Assembly: GCA_023228465.1 (NCBI GenBank)
Contig: JALOBC010000013.1
Location: 21,234-85,233 of the forward strand
Direction of reading: 5' to 3'
Origin: Dokdonella sp.
GTDB taxonomy: Bacteria; Pseudomonadota; Gammaproteobacteria; Xanthomonadales; Rhodanobacteraceae
Length of the DNA stretch: 64,000 nucleotides
Part shown: piece by piece, positions 48,190-58,068 of the stretch
Position numbering within the stretch: position 1 is the first letter of the stretch
Layout: each line of letters begins with the position of its first letter
Notes under the pieces: model-generated
The model's input: only the letters and a program-made list of their open reading frames with translations
The model's database searches: none
Told to the model about the DNA's origin: nothing
Translations under genes and position numbers: made by a program

Positions 48190-48768
48190 CTACTTCTTCG
48201 CGGCTACCTTGGGCGCGGCCTTCTTCACAGCCGCCTTCTTCACGGCGGCCTTCTTGGCCGCCGGCTTCTTCGCCACGGCCGTCTTGCCCACCGTGGCCGT
48301 CTTGGCCTTCGCCGTCGTCTTCTTCACTGCGGCCTTCTTCACCGCTGTCTTCTTCACCACGGCCTTCTTGGCCGCCGGCTTCTTCGCCGCGGCAGTCTTG
48401 CCCACCGAGGCCGTCTTCGCCTTTGCAGTCGTCTTCTTGACCGCAGCCTTCTTGACCGTCGTCTTCGTTACCGCCTTCTTGGCGGCAGCCTTTTTCGCCG
48501 GCGCCTTCTTTGCAGCAGCCTTCTTAGTAGCCATATCTCGTCTCAGCTCCTCGTCAGTTGGCAATGGTTGCCCAGTGAAAGCATGAAGGAATGCTTCGCA
48601 TAGCAGATCGCTGTTGGTGGCGTGGCGCAGGTTGCCGACCTGGCGGCGGGTCCGTTCATCGGACAAGAGCCTGAGGACGTGGAGGGGAATCGAGACCGTG
48701 ATCTTCTTCACCGACCCGGACTTGCTGCCGTGATCGACGTAGGGAGCGATGAAGCGGGTTGCAGTCAT
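48190..48768 (-). CDS. MetJ methionine-repressor domain fused to histone H1-like Lys/Ala-rich tail
   Basis: Residues 1-78 match E. coli MetJ over almost its whole length: [20 protein letters not shown] with the DNA-contact strand KKITVSIP, then [19 protein letters not shown] and [16 protein letters not shown], the segments that form the ribbon-helix-helix dimer and SAM pocket. MetJ normally ends near residue 105. Here the last helix is replaced by about 113 residues composed almost only of Lys, Ala, Thr and Val, with a 38-residue (114-bp) tandem unit beginning at residues 106 and 144, like bacterial histone H1 homologues. An internal ATG at 48534 (residue 79, [12 protein letters not shown]) could give a free H1-like protein. 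It should bind DNA, with SAM as likely corepressor. ATG 48768 follows a good promoter. Confidence 0.93.
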   Translation of the reverse strand: MTATRFIAPYVDHGSKSGSVKKITVSIPLHVLRLLSDERTRRQVGNLRHATNSDLLCEAFLHAFTGQPLPTDEELRRDMATKKAAAKKAPAKKAAAKKAVTKTTVKKAAVKKTTAKAKTASVGKTAAAKKPAAKKAVVKKTAVKKAAVKKTTAKAKTATVGKTAVAKKPAAKKAAVKKAAVKKAAPKVAAKK

Positions 48769-48800
48769 GATTCCTTGGTTGTTTTGTCACGCCGGCGCCG

Positions 48801-48829
48801 AAACTATTACTGTCCATTCGGCGTGTCAA
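48801..48829 (-). promoter_or_regulatory. Promoter and inverted repeat upstream of the MetJ-H1 gene
   Basis: Minus strand TTGACA (48829-48824), 17-bp spacer, TAGTTT (48806-48801). A 7-bp inverted repeat CGCCGAA / TTCGGCG (48796-48802 and 48817-48823) covers the -10 and the spacer up to the -35, the right place for an autoregulatory operator. The -35 is perfect, the -10 weak. Confidence 0.6.
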
Positions 48830-49203
48830 CAGGTTTTTTGAGACGAAACAAGAAGTTCCTCGCCGGGCTGTCAGACGATGTGCGAACCGCAGTCGGCGGA
48901 AAATCCCGTTTGGCCATCCATGCTTCTGGCCTTCCAAAATATTCCGCCGGGCAGCGCGAGCCGAAAAAAGCCAACAGGTACACGATCTTGCAGACAGGTG
49001 CCGTTCCGGTGCGCGGATGCAAGCACACGTGCACACGCGTTTGCGCGACGCGCACGGCGCTGGTTCCGCAGCGGACGAGGACGGATTCCTGCGACGAATG
49101 GCAGGTGAACGAAGTTGCCGGAAACACTGGCCGCTGGCGCAGGGATCCGGCCGCCGCACGCGGGCCGATCAGGGCCGATTGCACGTGCAGGACGCAGCTC
49201 GGC

Positions 49204-49224
49204 ATCGCCCGCAAGGCGGGCGAT
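49204..49224 (-). terminator. Hairpin after gcvH
   Basis: A perfect 9-bp stem (ATCGCCCGC / GCGGGCGAT) with a 3-base loop lies 14 bp after the gcvH stop. No T tract follows, so it may be a weak or U-less terminator or a 3'-end block to exonucleases. Confidence 0.5.
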
Positions 49225-49237
49225 TGCCGCCGGAAGA

Positions 49238-49633
49238 CTACTCGTCTTCCTCGATCGACTCGGCGTAGGCGTCCGGGTCGAGCAGTTCCTCGAGTTCCTC
49301 GGCCAGGTTGTCAGGCTTGATCTGCAGCACCCAGCCATCGCCGAAGGGGTCCTCGTTGATCGTTTCCGGCTTGTCACCCAGGGCCTCGTTCACTGCGAGG
49401 ACTTCGCCGGACACCGGCGCGTAGAGATCGGAGGCCGCCTTGACCGATTCGACCACCGCGCAGGCCATGCCGGCCTGGACATGGTCACCGACACTCGGCA
49501 GCTCCACGTAGACGATGTCTCCGAGCAGGTCCTGTGCATGGTCGGAAATGCCGACCGTCACCGTACCCTGGTCTTCGACGCGCGCCCACTCGTGGGATTT
49601 CATGAACTTCAGATCGCCGGGAATTTCTTGCAT
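49238..49633 (-). CDS. gcvH: Glycine cleavage system H protein
   Basis: The 131-residue lipoyl carrier shuttles the aminomethyl group of glycine between the P, T and L proteins. The lipoylation site is Lys65 in [12 protein letters not shown], with [18 protein letters not shown] and [12 protein letters not shown] around it. Residues 110-131 are very acidic, as usual. AGGA lies 7 bases before ATG 49633. It follows gcvT by 82 bp and is likely in one operon; gcvP is not in this window. Confidence 0.97.
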   Translation of the reverse strand: MQEIPGDLKFMKSHEWARVEDQGTVTVGISDHAQDLLGDIVYVELPSVGDHVQAGMACAVVESVKAASDLYAPVSGEVLAVNEALGDKPETINEDPFGDGWVLQIKPDNLAEELEELLDPDAYAESIEEDE

Positions 49634-49715
49634 GGCTCGGATCCTGTAGCGGGTGCCGGGGAAGCGGATTCTAGCAACCGTGGCGCAGGTAAGCGACGGA
49701 TGACGACCGCGGAAT

Positions 49716-50816
49716 TCAGATGCCCTCGCGCGGCTGGCCGTCGCGCACGAAGGGATATTTGACGACACGCAGCGGCACCAGCTTGCCGCGGATGTCCACA
49801 TGTACGTCACTGCCCGCATCGACCGGCACGCGCGCGAACGCGATCGCCTTGCCCAGCGTCGGCGCAAAGATGCCGGACAGGATCTCGCCATCGCCCTTCG
49901 GCGTGACCACGCGCTGCCCGTGGCGCAGGACGCCTCGTTCGTCCATCACCACGCCGATCATGGTGCGCGTGACGCCCGCGGCCCTTTGCCGTTCCAGCGC
50001 GGCGCGACCGACGAAGTCACGGCCTGCGTCCAGGGCCACCGTCCAGGCCAGGCCCGCCTCCCAAGGCGTCACCGACTCGTCCATGTCCTGCCCGTACAGG
50101 TTCATGCCGGCTTCCAGGCGCAGCGTGTCACGCGCGCCGAGGCCGGCCGGGTGCACGCCGGCCTCGTGCAGGCGGTTCCACAGGGCGACCGTGGCTTCTT
50201 CCGGCACGATGATCTCGAAGCCATCCTCGCCGGTATAGCCGGTGCGCGCGACGAACAGCGACGCACCATCGGGGCCGGTGACCTCGATGGCGGCAAACCT
50301 GGCCAGCTTGTCGACCCGCGCCGCGTCCTGCGGCGCCAGCAGGCCGAGCACCCTGGCGCGTGCCGCCGGGCCCTGCACGGCGAGCATGCCGAAGTCGCGC
50401 CGCTCGCGCACCTCGACGCCAAACGATCTGGCATGGCGTTCGATCCACGCCAGGTCCTTGTCGCGCGTGGCCGCGTTCACCACCGCGCGATAGAACGTGT
50501 CGCCCAGGTAGTACACGATGAGGTCATCGATGATGCCGCCCTCGTCGTTGAGCATGCACGAGTACAGGGCCCTGCCGGTGAGCTTCAGCTTGTCGATGTC
50601 GTTGGCGAGCAGGTGGCGCAGGAAGTCCCGACAGCGATCCCCGTGCAGATCGACGACGGTCATGTGCGACACGTCGAACATGCCCGCATCGCGGCGCACC
50701 GCGTGATGCTCCTCGATCTGCGAGCCATAGTGGAGCGGCATGTCCCAACCGCCGAAGTCGACCATCTTGGCGCCAAGTGCGCGATGGCTTTCGTTGAGGA
50801 TGGTCTTTCTGCTCAT
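49716..50816 (-). CDS. gcvT: Glycine cleavage system T protein (aminomethyltransferase)
   Basis: The 366-residue tetrahydrofolate-dependent enzyme releases ammonia from the aminomethyl-lipoyl arm and forms 5,10-methylene-THF. It shows [38 protein letters not shown], the THF-binding aspartate region [14 protein letters not shown]-like (actual [16 protein letters not shown]), and [16 protein letters not shown]. Full length for the family. The 194-bp upstream region contains no recognised full glycine riboswitch. The unit feeds one-carbon metabolism, consistent with methionine genes nearby, but no shared regulation is evident. Confidence 0.97.
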   Translation of the reverse strand: MSRKTILNESHRALGAKMVDFGGWDMPLHYGSQIEEHHAVRRDAGMFDVSHMTVVDLHGDRCRDFLRHLLANDIDKLKLTGRALYSCMLNDEGGIIDDLIVYYLGDTFYRAVVNAATRDKDLAWIERHARSFGVEVRERRDFGMLAVQGPAARARVLGLLAPQDAARVDKLARFAAIEVTGPDGASLFVARTGYTGEDGFEIIVPEEATVALWNRLHEAGVHPAGLGARDTLRLEAGMNLYGQDMDESVTPWEAGLAWTVALDAGRDFVGRAALERQRAAGVTRTMIGVVMDERGVLRHGQRVVTPKGDGEILSGIFAPTLGKAIAFARVPVDAGSDVHVDIRGKLVPLRVVKYPFVRDGQPREGI

Positions 50817-51010
50817 GGCCGGTCTCGAATGAAGGGATCGCGCATTATCGCAGGCGCAGCGTTGTGGTCATCGGGCGCGGGAACAACGTGAACACGACGC
50901 GTGCAAGGGGAGCCCGGCGCCTTCCGGCTTTCCGGCTGCAGGCAGAAGGCCCGGCGATGCGGCTCGCCAGGGTCCGCTTGCCTGGGCGGTCGCGACAACC
51001 GCACTCCGGA

Positions 51011-51463
51011 TCAATCCGCGCCGCCGACCTCGCGCACCGTGAAGGTCGTGCCCTGCAACGCGACGATCTCCACCTCGGCGCCCAGCGGCAGGTCGGGCCC
51101 CTCGGCCAGCCATTCGCCGTCGCCCACCTTGACCTTGCCGCGCCCATTGACGATCGCCTCGCATACCAGCACGCGCCGGCCGATCATGCGTTGGCCGCGA
51201 CGGTTGAGCAGGGGCTGGTCATCGCGACGCTCGGCCAGCGGACGGATGTATTTCCAGTACACGAGGCAGGTGGCGAGCGAAAGCAGGGCGAACACGATCG
51301 CCTGCACCATCACCGAAAGGCCGGGCAGGACCAGGGTCAGCAGACCCATGAAACCGGCCGCGATCCCGATCCAGAGCATGAAGTAACCCGGCGCCATCAC
51401 TTCCGCGGCAATCAGCACCAGCGACAGCAGCCACCAGCCGTAATGGGTCAGCAGTTCATCCAT
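51011..51463 (-). CDS. NfeD-family membrane protein
   Basis: The 150-residue protein has about four hydrophobic segments in the first 70 residues (WWLLSLVLIAAEVMAPGYFM ...) and a C-terminal OB-fold domain (about 90-150; GRGKVKVGDGEWLAEGPDLP). NfeD proteins of this short type pair with SPFH/stomatin proteins, and in that context are thought to organise membrane microdomains. Its partner gene lies 54 bp upstream in the same direction. The function beyond that is unknown. Confidence 0.92.
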   Translation of the reverse strand: MDELLTHYGWWLLSLVLIAAEVMAPGYFMLWIGIAAGFMGLLTLVLPGLSVMVQAIVFALLSLATCLVYWKYIRPLAERRDDQPLLNRRGQRMIGRRVLVCEAIVNGRGKVKVGDGEWLAEGPDLPLGAEVEIVALQGTTFTVREVGGAD

Positions 51464-51517
51464 CGAAGGCGCTCCAGGCAGGACCCGGCATCCGCTGCCG
51501 GGCTTCGTATCCGATCA

Positions 51518-52483
51518 TCAGGCCGGCGGCGGCACGCGCGGCGGCCGCGGCGGCGCCTGGGGTGCGCGCGAACCCTGGTCGCCAAGTGCACTCCTGGCCA
51601 GTTCGGCAATGCCCGCCATGGAGCCGATGATGCCGCTGGCCTCGATCGGCAGCAGCAGCATCTTCTGGTTCGGCGAGGCAGCCATGGCCTTGAGCGCCTC
51701 GACATACTTGTTGGCGACGAAGTAGTTGAGGGCATTGACGTCGCCGGCGGCAATCGCCTGCGATACGACCGCCGTGGCCTTGGCCTCGGCCACGGCCAGG
51801 CGTTCGCGCGCCTCGGCCTCGCGGAACGCGGCTTCCTTCTCGCCTTCGGCGGCCAGGATGGCCGACTGCTTTTCACCCTCGGCCTTGAGGATGGCCGCCT
51901 GGCGGAAACCTTCCGCCTCGAGGATGTTGGCGCGCTTCTCGCGTTCGGCCTTCATCTGCCGGGCCATCGAGTCCACCAGGTCGCGCGGTGGCTGGATGTC
52001 CTTGAGTTCGATGCGGGTCACCTTGAGGCCCCAGGGATGGGTCGCCTCGTCCACCACGCGCAGCAGCGCGGCATTGATCTGGTCGCGTTTGCTCAATGAT
52101 TCGTCGAGATCCAGCCCGCCGAGCACGGTGCGGATGTTGGTCATCACCAGGTTGATGATGGCGAGTTCCAGGTTCGCCACCTCGTAGGCCGCCTTCGCCG
52201 CATCCAGCACCTGGTAGAAGACGATGCCGTCGACCTTGACCACGGCGTTGTCCTTGGTGATGACGTCCTGGGAAGGCACATCGAGTACCTGCTCCATCAC
52301 GTTCATCTTGCGCCCGATGTTCTGCATGACCGGAATCAGCAGGTGGAACCCCGGTCCGAGCGTGTGCGTGTACTTGCCCCAGCGCTCGACGGTCCACTCG
52401 TAGCCTTGCGGCACGATGCGCACGAGCTTGTACAGGATGACCACCGCGACGGCGATGATGATGATTGGCAGAAGACCCGCCAT
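51518..52483 (-). CDS. SPFH/band 7 (stomatin-like, QmcA-type) protein
   Basis: The 321-residue protein has an N-terminal membrane segment (about 3-20, [15 protein letters not shown]), an SPFH domain (about 21-200; [20 protein letters not shown] ... [20 protein letters not shown]), a long Ala/Glu coiled coil (about 190-250; repeated AEGEK) and a Pro-rich tail. Such proteins form large oligomers at the membrane, similar to E. coli QmcA and to eukaryotic stomatin. The partner NfeD follows. The kinase gene upstream ends 67 bp before. Confidence 0.93.
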   Translation of the reverse strand: MAGLLPIIIIAVAVVILYKLVRIVPQGYEWTVERWGKYTHTLGPGFHLLIPVMQNIGRKMNVMEQVLDVPSQDVITKDNAVVKVDGIVFYQVLDAAKAAYEVANLELAIINLVMTNIRTVLGGLDLDESLSKRDQINAALLRVVDEATHPWGLKVTRIELKDIQPPRDLVDSMARQMKAEREKRANILEAEGFRQAAILKAEGEKQSAILAAEGEKEAAFREAEARERLAVAEAKATAVVSQAIAAGDVNALNYFVANKYVEALKAMAASPNQKMLLLPIEASGIIGSMAGIAELARSALGDQGSRAPQAPPRPPRVPPPA

Positions 52484-52550
52484 GGGCTGCGCTCCTCGAC
52501 AGACGAGGCGCGCAGTATAGGTGAGCCCGGGCGGCAGCGGCGCTCAGGGA

Positions 52551-53891
52551 TCAGCGCTTGGCCTCGGGCGGGCCGGGCCGCGGCAGGCCCAGCGTCACCA
52601 TCAGACCGCCACCGGGGCGGTTCGCCAGATGCAGGCGCCCGCCATGCGCTTCGGCGATTTCCCGCGCCAGTGCCAGGCCCAGGCCCGAACCGCTGCGCTT
52701 GGTGGAATAGAACGGCAGCAGGGCGCTGGCCAGCACGATCTCGCTCATGCCGCTGCCGCGATCGGCCACCTCGATGCGCCATTCTTGCGCGCCGGGCCTG
52801 ACGCCCAGTTCGATGGCCTGCGCGTCGCCGCCTGCCTCGTGCGCGTTCTTGAGCAGGTTGATCAGCACCTGCTCGACCTGCGTGCGGTCGAACCAGCCCG
52901 GCTGTGCCGGCAGCGGCTCCACCACACGGAAGGCGTAGTGGCGCGACAGCCCAGCGAGGAACGCTTGCCACGCCACCGGCGCGGGTCGCGGCGCGGGCAG
53001 GCGCGCGAAGCGCGCATAGGCCTGGATGAATCCCTCCAGGTGGCGACTGCGTTCCTCGATGGCGTCGAAGACCGTGGCCAGGCGCGCACCATCGCCCAGG
53101 CGCGCCCACTCGCGTCCGGAGTGCGACAGCGAGCGGATCGGCCCGAGCGAGTTGTTGATCTCGTGGCTGATCACACGGATCACCTTCTTCCACGTCGCCA
53201 CTTCCTGGCGCGCCAGTTCCCGCGTCAGGCGCTTGAACTGGTAGAGCCGGTGCACGCGGCCACGCAGGGTGAAGCGCCGTTGGGAGAGATGGAAGGCTTC
53301 CTCGTTGCCGTCGAGCGCCACGTTGAACAGGCCGTCGGCCGCCTGCGCCACCGCCTGCGCCAGCGGCTCGGGCAGGCGGGCGGCGATGCTGGCAAAGTCC
53401 TGACCGAGGAACGGGCGCCCTCCGTTGAGCAGGCTGCGGGCGGCAATGTTCGCGTACACGACACGCTCACCGTCATCCACCAGCACCAGTGCGGTCGGCG
53501 TATGTTGCACCACCGTGTCCAGCAGCAGTTCGCGCTGGAAGAGATGCTGGCGCTGCTCGCGCAGCACGCGCCCGAGCTCATTGTGGGCGGCGACCAGGTC
53601 GCCCACCTCGTCGCGCCGGCGCGCACTGATCGAGAAGCTGAAGTCGCCGTCGCGGAACGCGCTCACGCTGCCCGCCAGGGCGCGGATCAGGTCGGCCACC
53701 GGCCGCGCGAGGAAATGCGCGAATACCAGCGCCGGCAGCAGCAGCACGCTCAGCGCCAGCGCCGCCCCCAGCAGGGCCGATTCCAGCGCCAGCGTTGCCC
53801 AGGCGGCCAGCGCCCCCGCCGCGACCACGGCGGCACCAAGGGCGGCGGCGAGCTTGCCTTCGAGGGAAAGGAGGCGCATTGGATCGGGCAT
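52551..53891 (-). CDS. NtrY-like sensor histidine kinase
   Basis: The 446-residue inner-membrane kinase has two membrane segments (about 13-34 and 38-60), a HAMP-like region (about 62-115), a PAS-like domain (about 125-200; TPTALVLVDDGERVVYANIA), a DHp domain with the phospho-acceptor in RVISHEINNSLGPIRSLSHS, and a HATPase domain with NLLKNAHEAGG (N box), VADRGSGM (G1) and STKRSGSGLGLALAREI (G2). The short periplasmic loop suggests sensing in the membrane. It lies 56 bp after the sigma-54 response regulator, its likely partner. ATG 53879 is an alternative start. Confidence 0.92.
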   Translation of the reverse strand: MPDPMRLLSLEGKLAAALGAAVVAAGALAAWATLALESALLGAALALSVLLLPALVFAHFLARPVADLIRALAGSVSAFRDGDFSFSISARRRDEVGDLVAAHNELGRVLREQRQHLFQRELLLDTVVQHTPTALVLVDDGERVVYANIAARSLLNGGRPFLGQDFASIAARLPEPLAQAVAQAADGLFNVALDGNEEAFHLSQRRFTLRGRVHRLYQFKRLTRELARQEVATWKKVIRVISHEINNSLGPIRSLSHSGREWARLGDGARLATVFDAIEERSRHLEGFIQAYARFARLPAPRPAPVAWQAFLAGLSRHYAFRVVEPLPAQPGWFDRTQVEQVLINLLKNAHEAGGDAQAIELGVRPGAQEWRIEVADRGSGMSEIVLASALLPFYSTKRSGSGLGLALAREIAEAHGGRLHLANRPGGGLMVTLGLPRPGPPEAKR

Positions 53892-53925
53892 CGGGATGCG
53901 GGAATCGGGAATCGTAAGCGCAGCG
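53882..53925. repeat. GGGAATCG-type degenerate repeat
   Basis: Contains ATCGGGCATCGGGATGCGGG followed by AATCGGGAATCG. It spans the kinase start codon and the short gap to the regulator gene. Confidence 0.65.
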
Positions 53926-53947
53926 CCGTGTGTGACCGCGCGCTGCC

Positions 53948-55309
<1,362 letters not shown>

Positions 55310-55310
55310 T

Positions 55311-55345
55311 GGGGAATCGGGAACCGGGATTGGGGAATCGGAAAG
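55311..55345. repeat. GGGAATCG-type degenerate repeat
   Basis: GGGGAATCGGGAACCGGGAT and further TGGGGAATCGG lie directly upstream of the response regulator start. A second, opposite-sense cluster is at 55429-55462. Confidence 0.65.
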
Positions 55346-55428
55346 GGTGGAAGCCGTGGTCTGCCAGCGTCCGATGTCTGGCGGGCCGGTCGGTACGATG
55401 TTACCTGCTCGGGGGCGGCCGGCTGATG

Positions 55429-55462
55429 CGATTTCCCATTCCAGATTGCCCATTCCCGGCCC
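55429..55462. repeat. GGGAATCG-type degenerate repeat, opposite sense
   Basis: Contains CGATTTCCCATTCC and ATTGCCCATTCCCGG, the reverse-complement sense of the copy at 55311, so the two could pair as a long imperfect stem between the permease and regulator genes. Confidence 0.55.
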
Positions 55463-55467
55463 TTCGA

Positions 55468-56679
55468 CTACACGGTCCGCGTGGCCACCGCGGGCGGCAC
55501 GCGCGAGGCGCGCAGTGCAGGCCCCAGCACCGCCAGCTGACCCAGCGCCCACAGGCAGAGGAATCCCACCGGCACGTAATGCCAGGGCAGCCGCGGCACC
55601 TGGTAGGAGCGCATCAACCAGAGACTGAGGCCATAGGTGAGGATGCCGCCGGCCACGAGGCCGAGCGTCGTGATGATGAAGTTCTCGGTCTGGAAGTAGC
55701 GCAGGATGTCGCCGCGGGTCGCGCCAAGCGCACGCCGCGTGCCGATCTGGCGCGTGCGTTGCGCCACCCAGAAGCTCGCCATGCCGACGATGCCGAGCGC
55801 GGTGATGGCGAGTAGCGCGAAGATCACCGCGCCGAGGATGATGGCCATCGCGCGGTCGCCCGCGTAGCCCTCGGCACGCACCTGAGCAATGGTCTTCATC
55901 TTGCCGATGATGCGGCTCGGGTTGGCGGCGAGCAGCTTCTCCTCGACCGCGCCCATGACCTCGTCGCGCCGGCCAGGTTCGGCGCGCACCAGGTAGCGGC
56001 TGCTGGTGGCATAGGGCAGGTAGGCCGGCACGAAGGTCGAGTTGTCGACGAAGTCGGCGCTGGTCCAGGGCGTCTGCAGGCGTTCGACGATGCCGACGAT
56101 GGTGCTGGTCGGGCCTTCGTTGTTGTAGTAGACCTGCTTGCCCAGGGCATCACCATCCGGGAACAGGCGCTCGGCGAGCGCGCGGGTCACGATCACGGTC
56201 GCGGCCTTGGGCGGGTCGTCCATCGTGTTGAAGGTGACTTCTTCGGCGCGGAAATCCCGTCCGGCGACCAGCTTCGCTCCGTAGGTCGACACGCCGTGCG
56301 CATCGACCATGTACATGGCGGTTTCGGCCGTGGAATTGTTCTGGTTGGGCTGGAGGCTGATGCCCGTCGACCAGCCACCCTCGCTCATCGGCACCGAGAT
56401 CACCGTGGTCGCGTCGGCCACCCCGGGCAGGCTGCGCAACAGGGCGAGGTCCGCCTGCATGGTGCCGCGCACGTCGAAGCCCTGGCCGAAGCCGGTGGAG
56501 ACGAACCAGAAGGTATCGGTCTCGTTCATGCCGCTCGGCCGATGCATGCGCTCGAGTCGTTCGCTGATGATGAACAGGGCATTGCAGACGATGGCGAGCG
56601 TCAGGGCGACCTGCAGCCCGATCAGGATCATCGAGACCTTGCTGCGCATCAGGGCGGAGAGGATGGGGCGGATTTCCAT
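55468..56679 (-). CDS. ABC transporter permease, MacB/FtsX type (second)
   Basis: The 403-residue protein has an N-terminal membrane segment (about 15-38), a large periplasmic domain (about 40-270, MacB PCD fold), then three membrane segments in the C-terminal FtsX domain (ALLAITALGIVGMASFWVAQ and following). The coupling loop RQIGTRRALGATRGDILRYF is characteristic. These Type VII transporters drive periplasmic adaptors by mechanotransmission rather than inner-membrane transport. It lies 31 bp after a partner permease, and ATG 56679 is chosen over longer frames that run through that partner. Confidence 0.93.
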   Translation of the reverse strand: MEIRPILSALMRSKVSMILIGLQVALTLAIVCNALFIISERLERMHRPSGMNETDTFWFVSTGFGQGFDVRGTMQADLALLRSLPGVADATTVISVPMSEGGWSTGISLQPNQNNSTAETAMYMVDAHGVSTYGAKLVAGRDFRAEEVTFNTMDDPPKAATVIVTRALAERLFPDGDALGKQVYYNNEGPTSTIVGIVERLQTPWTSADFVDNSTFVPAYLPYATSSRYLVRAEPGRRDEVMGAVEEKLLAANPSRIIGKMKTIAQVRAEGYAGDRAMAIILGAVIFALLAITALGIVGMASFWVAQRTRQIGTRRALGATRGDILRYFQTENFIITTLGLVAGGILTYGLSLWLMRSYQVPRLPWHYVPVGFLCLWALGQLAVLGPALRASRVPPAVATRTV

Positions 56680-56710
56680 GGCGTCGGTCCGGAAGGCGTT
56701 CGGGTCGGAG

Positions 56711-58015
56711 TCAGATCTTGAGCTGCGCGGCGGGCTGCACGCGGCAGGCCCGCCAGGTGGGATACAGGCCGGCGATGATGGCCGAAGCCACCGCCAGCAC
56801 GACGGTGGCCAGCACCATCGTCCAATCGAGCGCCGCCACCGCCTTGTAGTCGGCATAGAGCGCGCGCACCGCGAGCAGCCCGAGGCCGGTCAGTGCCAGG
56901 CCAAGCACGCCGCCACTCAGGCCGATCACGCCCGACTCGACCAGGTACTGCTGGAACACGTCGCGGCGGCTGGCGCCGAGCGCCCGGCGCAGGCCGATCT
57001 CGCCGGCCTTGCGCGAGAACTTGGCCAGCAGCAGGCCGATGGTGTTGACCAGGCAGACGATGAGGAAGGCAAAACCCAGCCCGGTCTGCACCTGCACGTC
57101 GCGCGACACCACGCGCTGGTCGGCCATCCATTCGTTGACGTCGGGCAGGCGGTTGTTGGGCGGGCGCTGGAAGCGGCCGAGCTTCTTCTGCTCCGACACG
57201 TAGTTGTCGAGGAACGTCCGGTAGTCGGCCAGGCGCGCGGGAGAGTCCAGCTCCACCCACATCTGGATCCACACGCATTCGGAATCGAGGTAGGCGTCCC
57301 AGCCGGTGCCGGGCGCCTTCCAGCAGCTGTTGTTGCCGACCGAACGCTGCTTGAGGTCGATCGCCGTGGTGAAGGGCATGAAGAACTCCTCCCGATCCGC
57401 AAACGCGCCGTTGGTGAGGTCGTAGTAGCGGGCACGCAGCTTCCACGCATCGAGCACGCCGACCACCGTGTAGTCGTTGCCGTTGAGGCGCACCGTGCGC
57501 CCGGTACTGTCCGCGCCGCCGAACAGCTTCTCGTTCATGTCCGGGCCGAGCACGACCACGCGCGAATGTGCATCGTCTTCGGCCTTGCTCCAGCCATGCC
57601 CATAGCGGAACGGCGGCTCGAACATCGGGAAGAAGTCGGCGAAGGTGGCCCGCCCGAGGCTCTGGAAGGGCTTGACCTGCGGGTTCTCCGGCTGCACCGG
57701 CTGCACCACCTTGAACATCGCCACCTGGCGATCGGCGCGCGCGGCGGCCATCAGCGCGGTGGCATCGCGGTAGGTCACCTGGTCGGGTGGACGGCCATCG
57801 TCGCGGTAGGGCGTGTCCGCACTCCAGCTGTCCAGCTGCACGTAATGCAGCTTGTCGCTCTTCCACGGGATGGGGTCGGCGCCCATGAGGTGCATGACCG
57901 TCAGCGTGGTCATGCTGGCGGCGATGCCGAGCGCGATGCCGGCCACCATCAGCGCGGTGAGGATGGGGTTGCGCCTCAGGCTGCGCAGGCCGAGCTGGAG
58001 GTAGTAGGAGAACAT
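56711..58015 (-). CDS. ABC transporter permease, MacB/FtsX type (first)
   Basis: The 434-residue protein has the same layout as its neighbour: membrane segment at about 18-40 (LTALMVAGIALGIAASMTTL), a periplasmic domain of about 240 residues, and three C-terminal membrane segments with the loop GEIGLRRALGASRRDVFQQY. The two permeases differ in length and sequence, so they probably form a heterodimer. It starts 53 bp after the ATPase gene, with repeat sequence in between. Confidence 0.93.
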   Translation of the reverse strand: MFSYYLQLGLRSLRRNPILTALMVAGIALGIAASMTTLTVMHLMGADPIPWKSDKLHYVQLDSWSADTPYRDDGRPPDQVTYRDATALMAAARADRQVAMFKVVQPVQPENPQVKPFQSLGRATFADFFPMFEPPFRYGHGWSKAEDDAHSRVVVLGPDMNEKLFGGADSTGRTVRLNGNDYTVVGVLDAWKLRARYYDLTNGAFADREEFFMPFTTAIDLKQRSVGNNSCWKAPGTGWDAYLDSECVWIQMWVELDSPARLADYRTFLDNYVSEQKKLGRFQRPPNNRLPDVNEWMADQRVVSRDVQVQTGLGFAFLIVCLVNTIGLLLAKFSRKAGEIGLRRALGASRRDVFQQYLVESGVIGLSGGVLGLALTGLGLLAVRALYADYKAVAALDWTMVLATVVLAVASAIIAGLYPTWRACRVQPAAQLKI

Positions 58016-58016
58016 G

Positions 58017-58050
58017 ACCGGGACTCGGGAATGGAGGATGGGGAATCGTT
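58017..58050. repeat. GGGAATCG-type degenerate repeat
   Basis: Contains CGGGACTCGGGAATGGAGGA and GGGGAATCG in the 53-bp gap between ATPase and permease genes. Confidence 0.6.
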
Positions 58051-58068
58051 GCGGCAGCTGCGGGAAGA

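Larger units (their letters stand above)
48769..49237. other. Intergenic region between gcvH and the MetJ-H1 gene
   Basis: These 469 bp contain the MetJ-H1 promoter (48801-48829) and the gcvH hairpin (49204-49224). In between, 48890-48950 has nested inverted repeats (GGCGGAA with TTCCGCC, and TTTGG with CCAAA) and a lower G+C content than the surrounding genes. Short open frames occur on both strands but none has a recognisable product or ribosome site. A small RNA gene is possible but unproven. Confidence 0.5.

Noticed and set aside
48190-48534. H1-like tail as a foreign or repetitive mobile element
   Set aside because: The tail is in frame with the MetJ domain, is followed by a proper terminator, and has no terminal repeats; the tandem unit is internal to the coding region.
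48840-49237. 6S RNA (ssrS)
   Set aside because: The gcv genes nearby made it worth checking, but the conserved closing stem and central bubble sequence were not found, and zapA and ygfA are not adjacent.
50925-51000. Possible glycine riboswitch upstream of gcvT
   Set aside because: A segment CCCAGGCAAGCGGACC resembles the 3' half of the aptamer, but the 5' core with GCCGAAGG and the P1 helix are missing. A search with Rfam RF00504 would decide.
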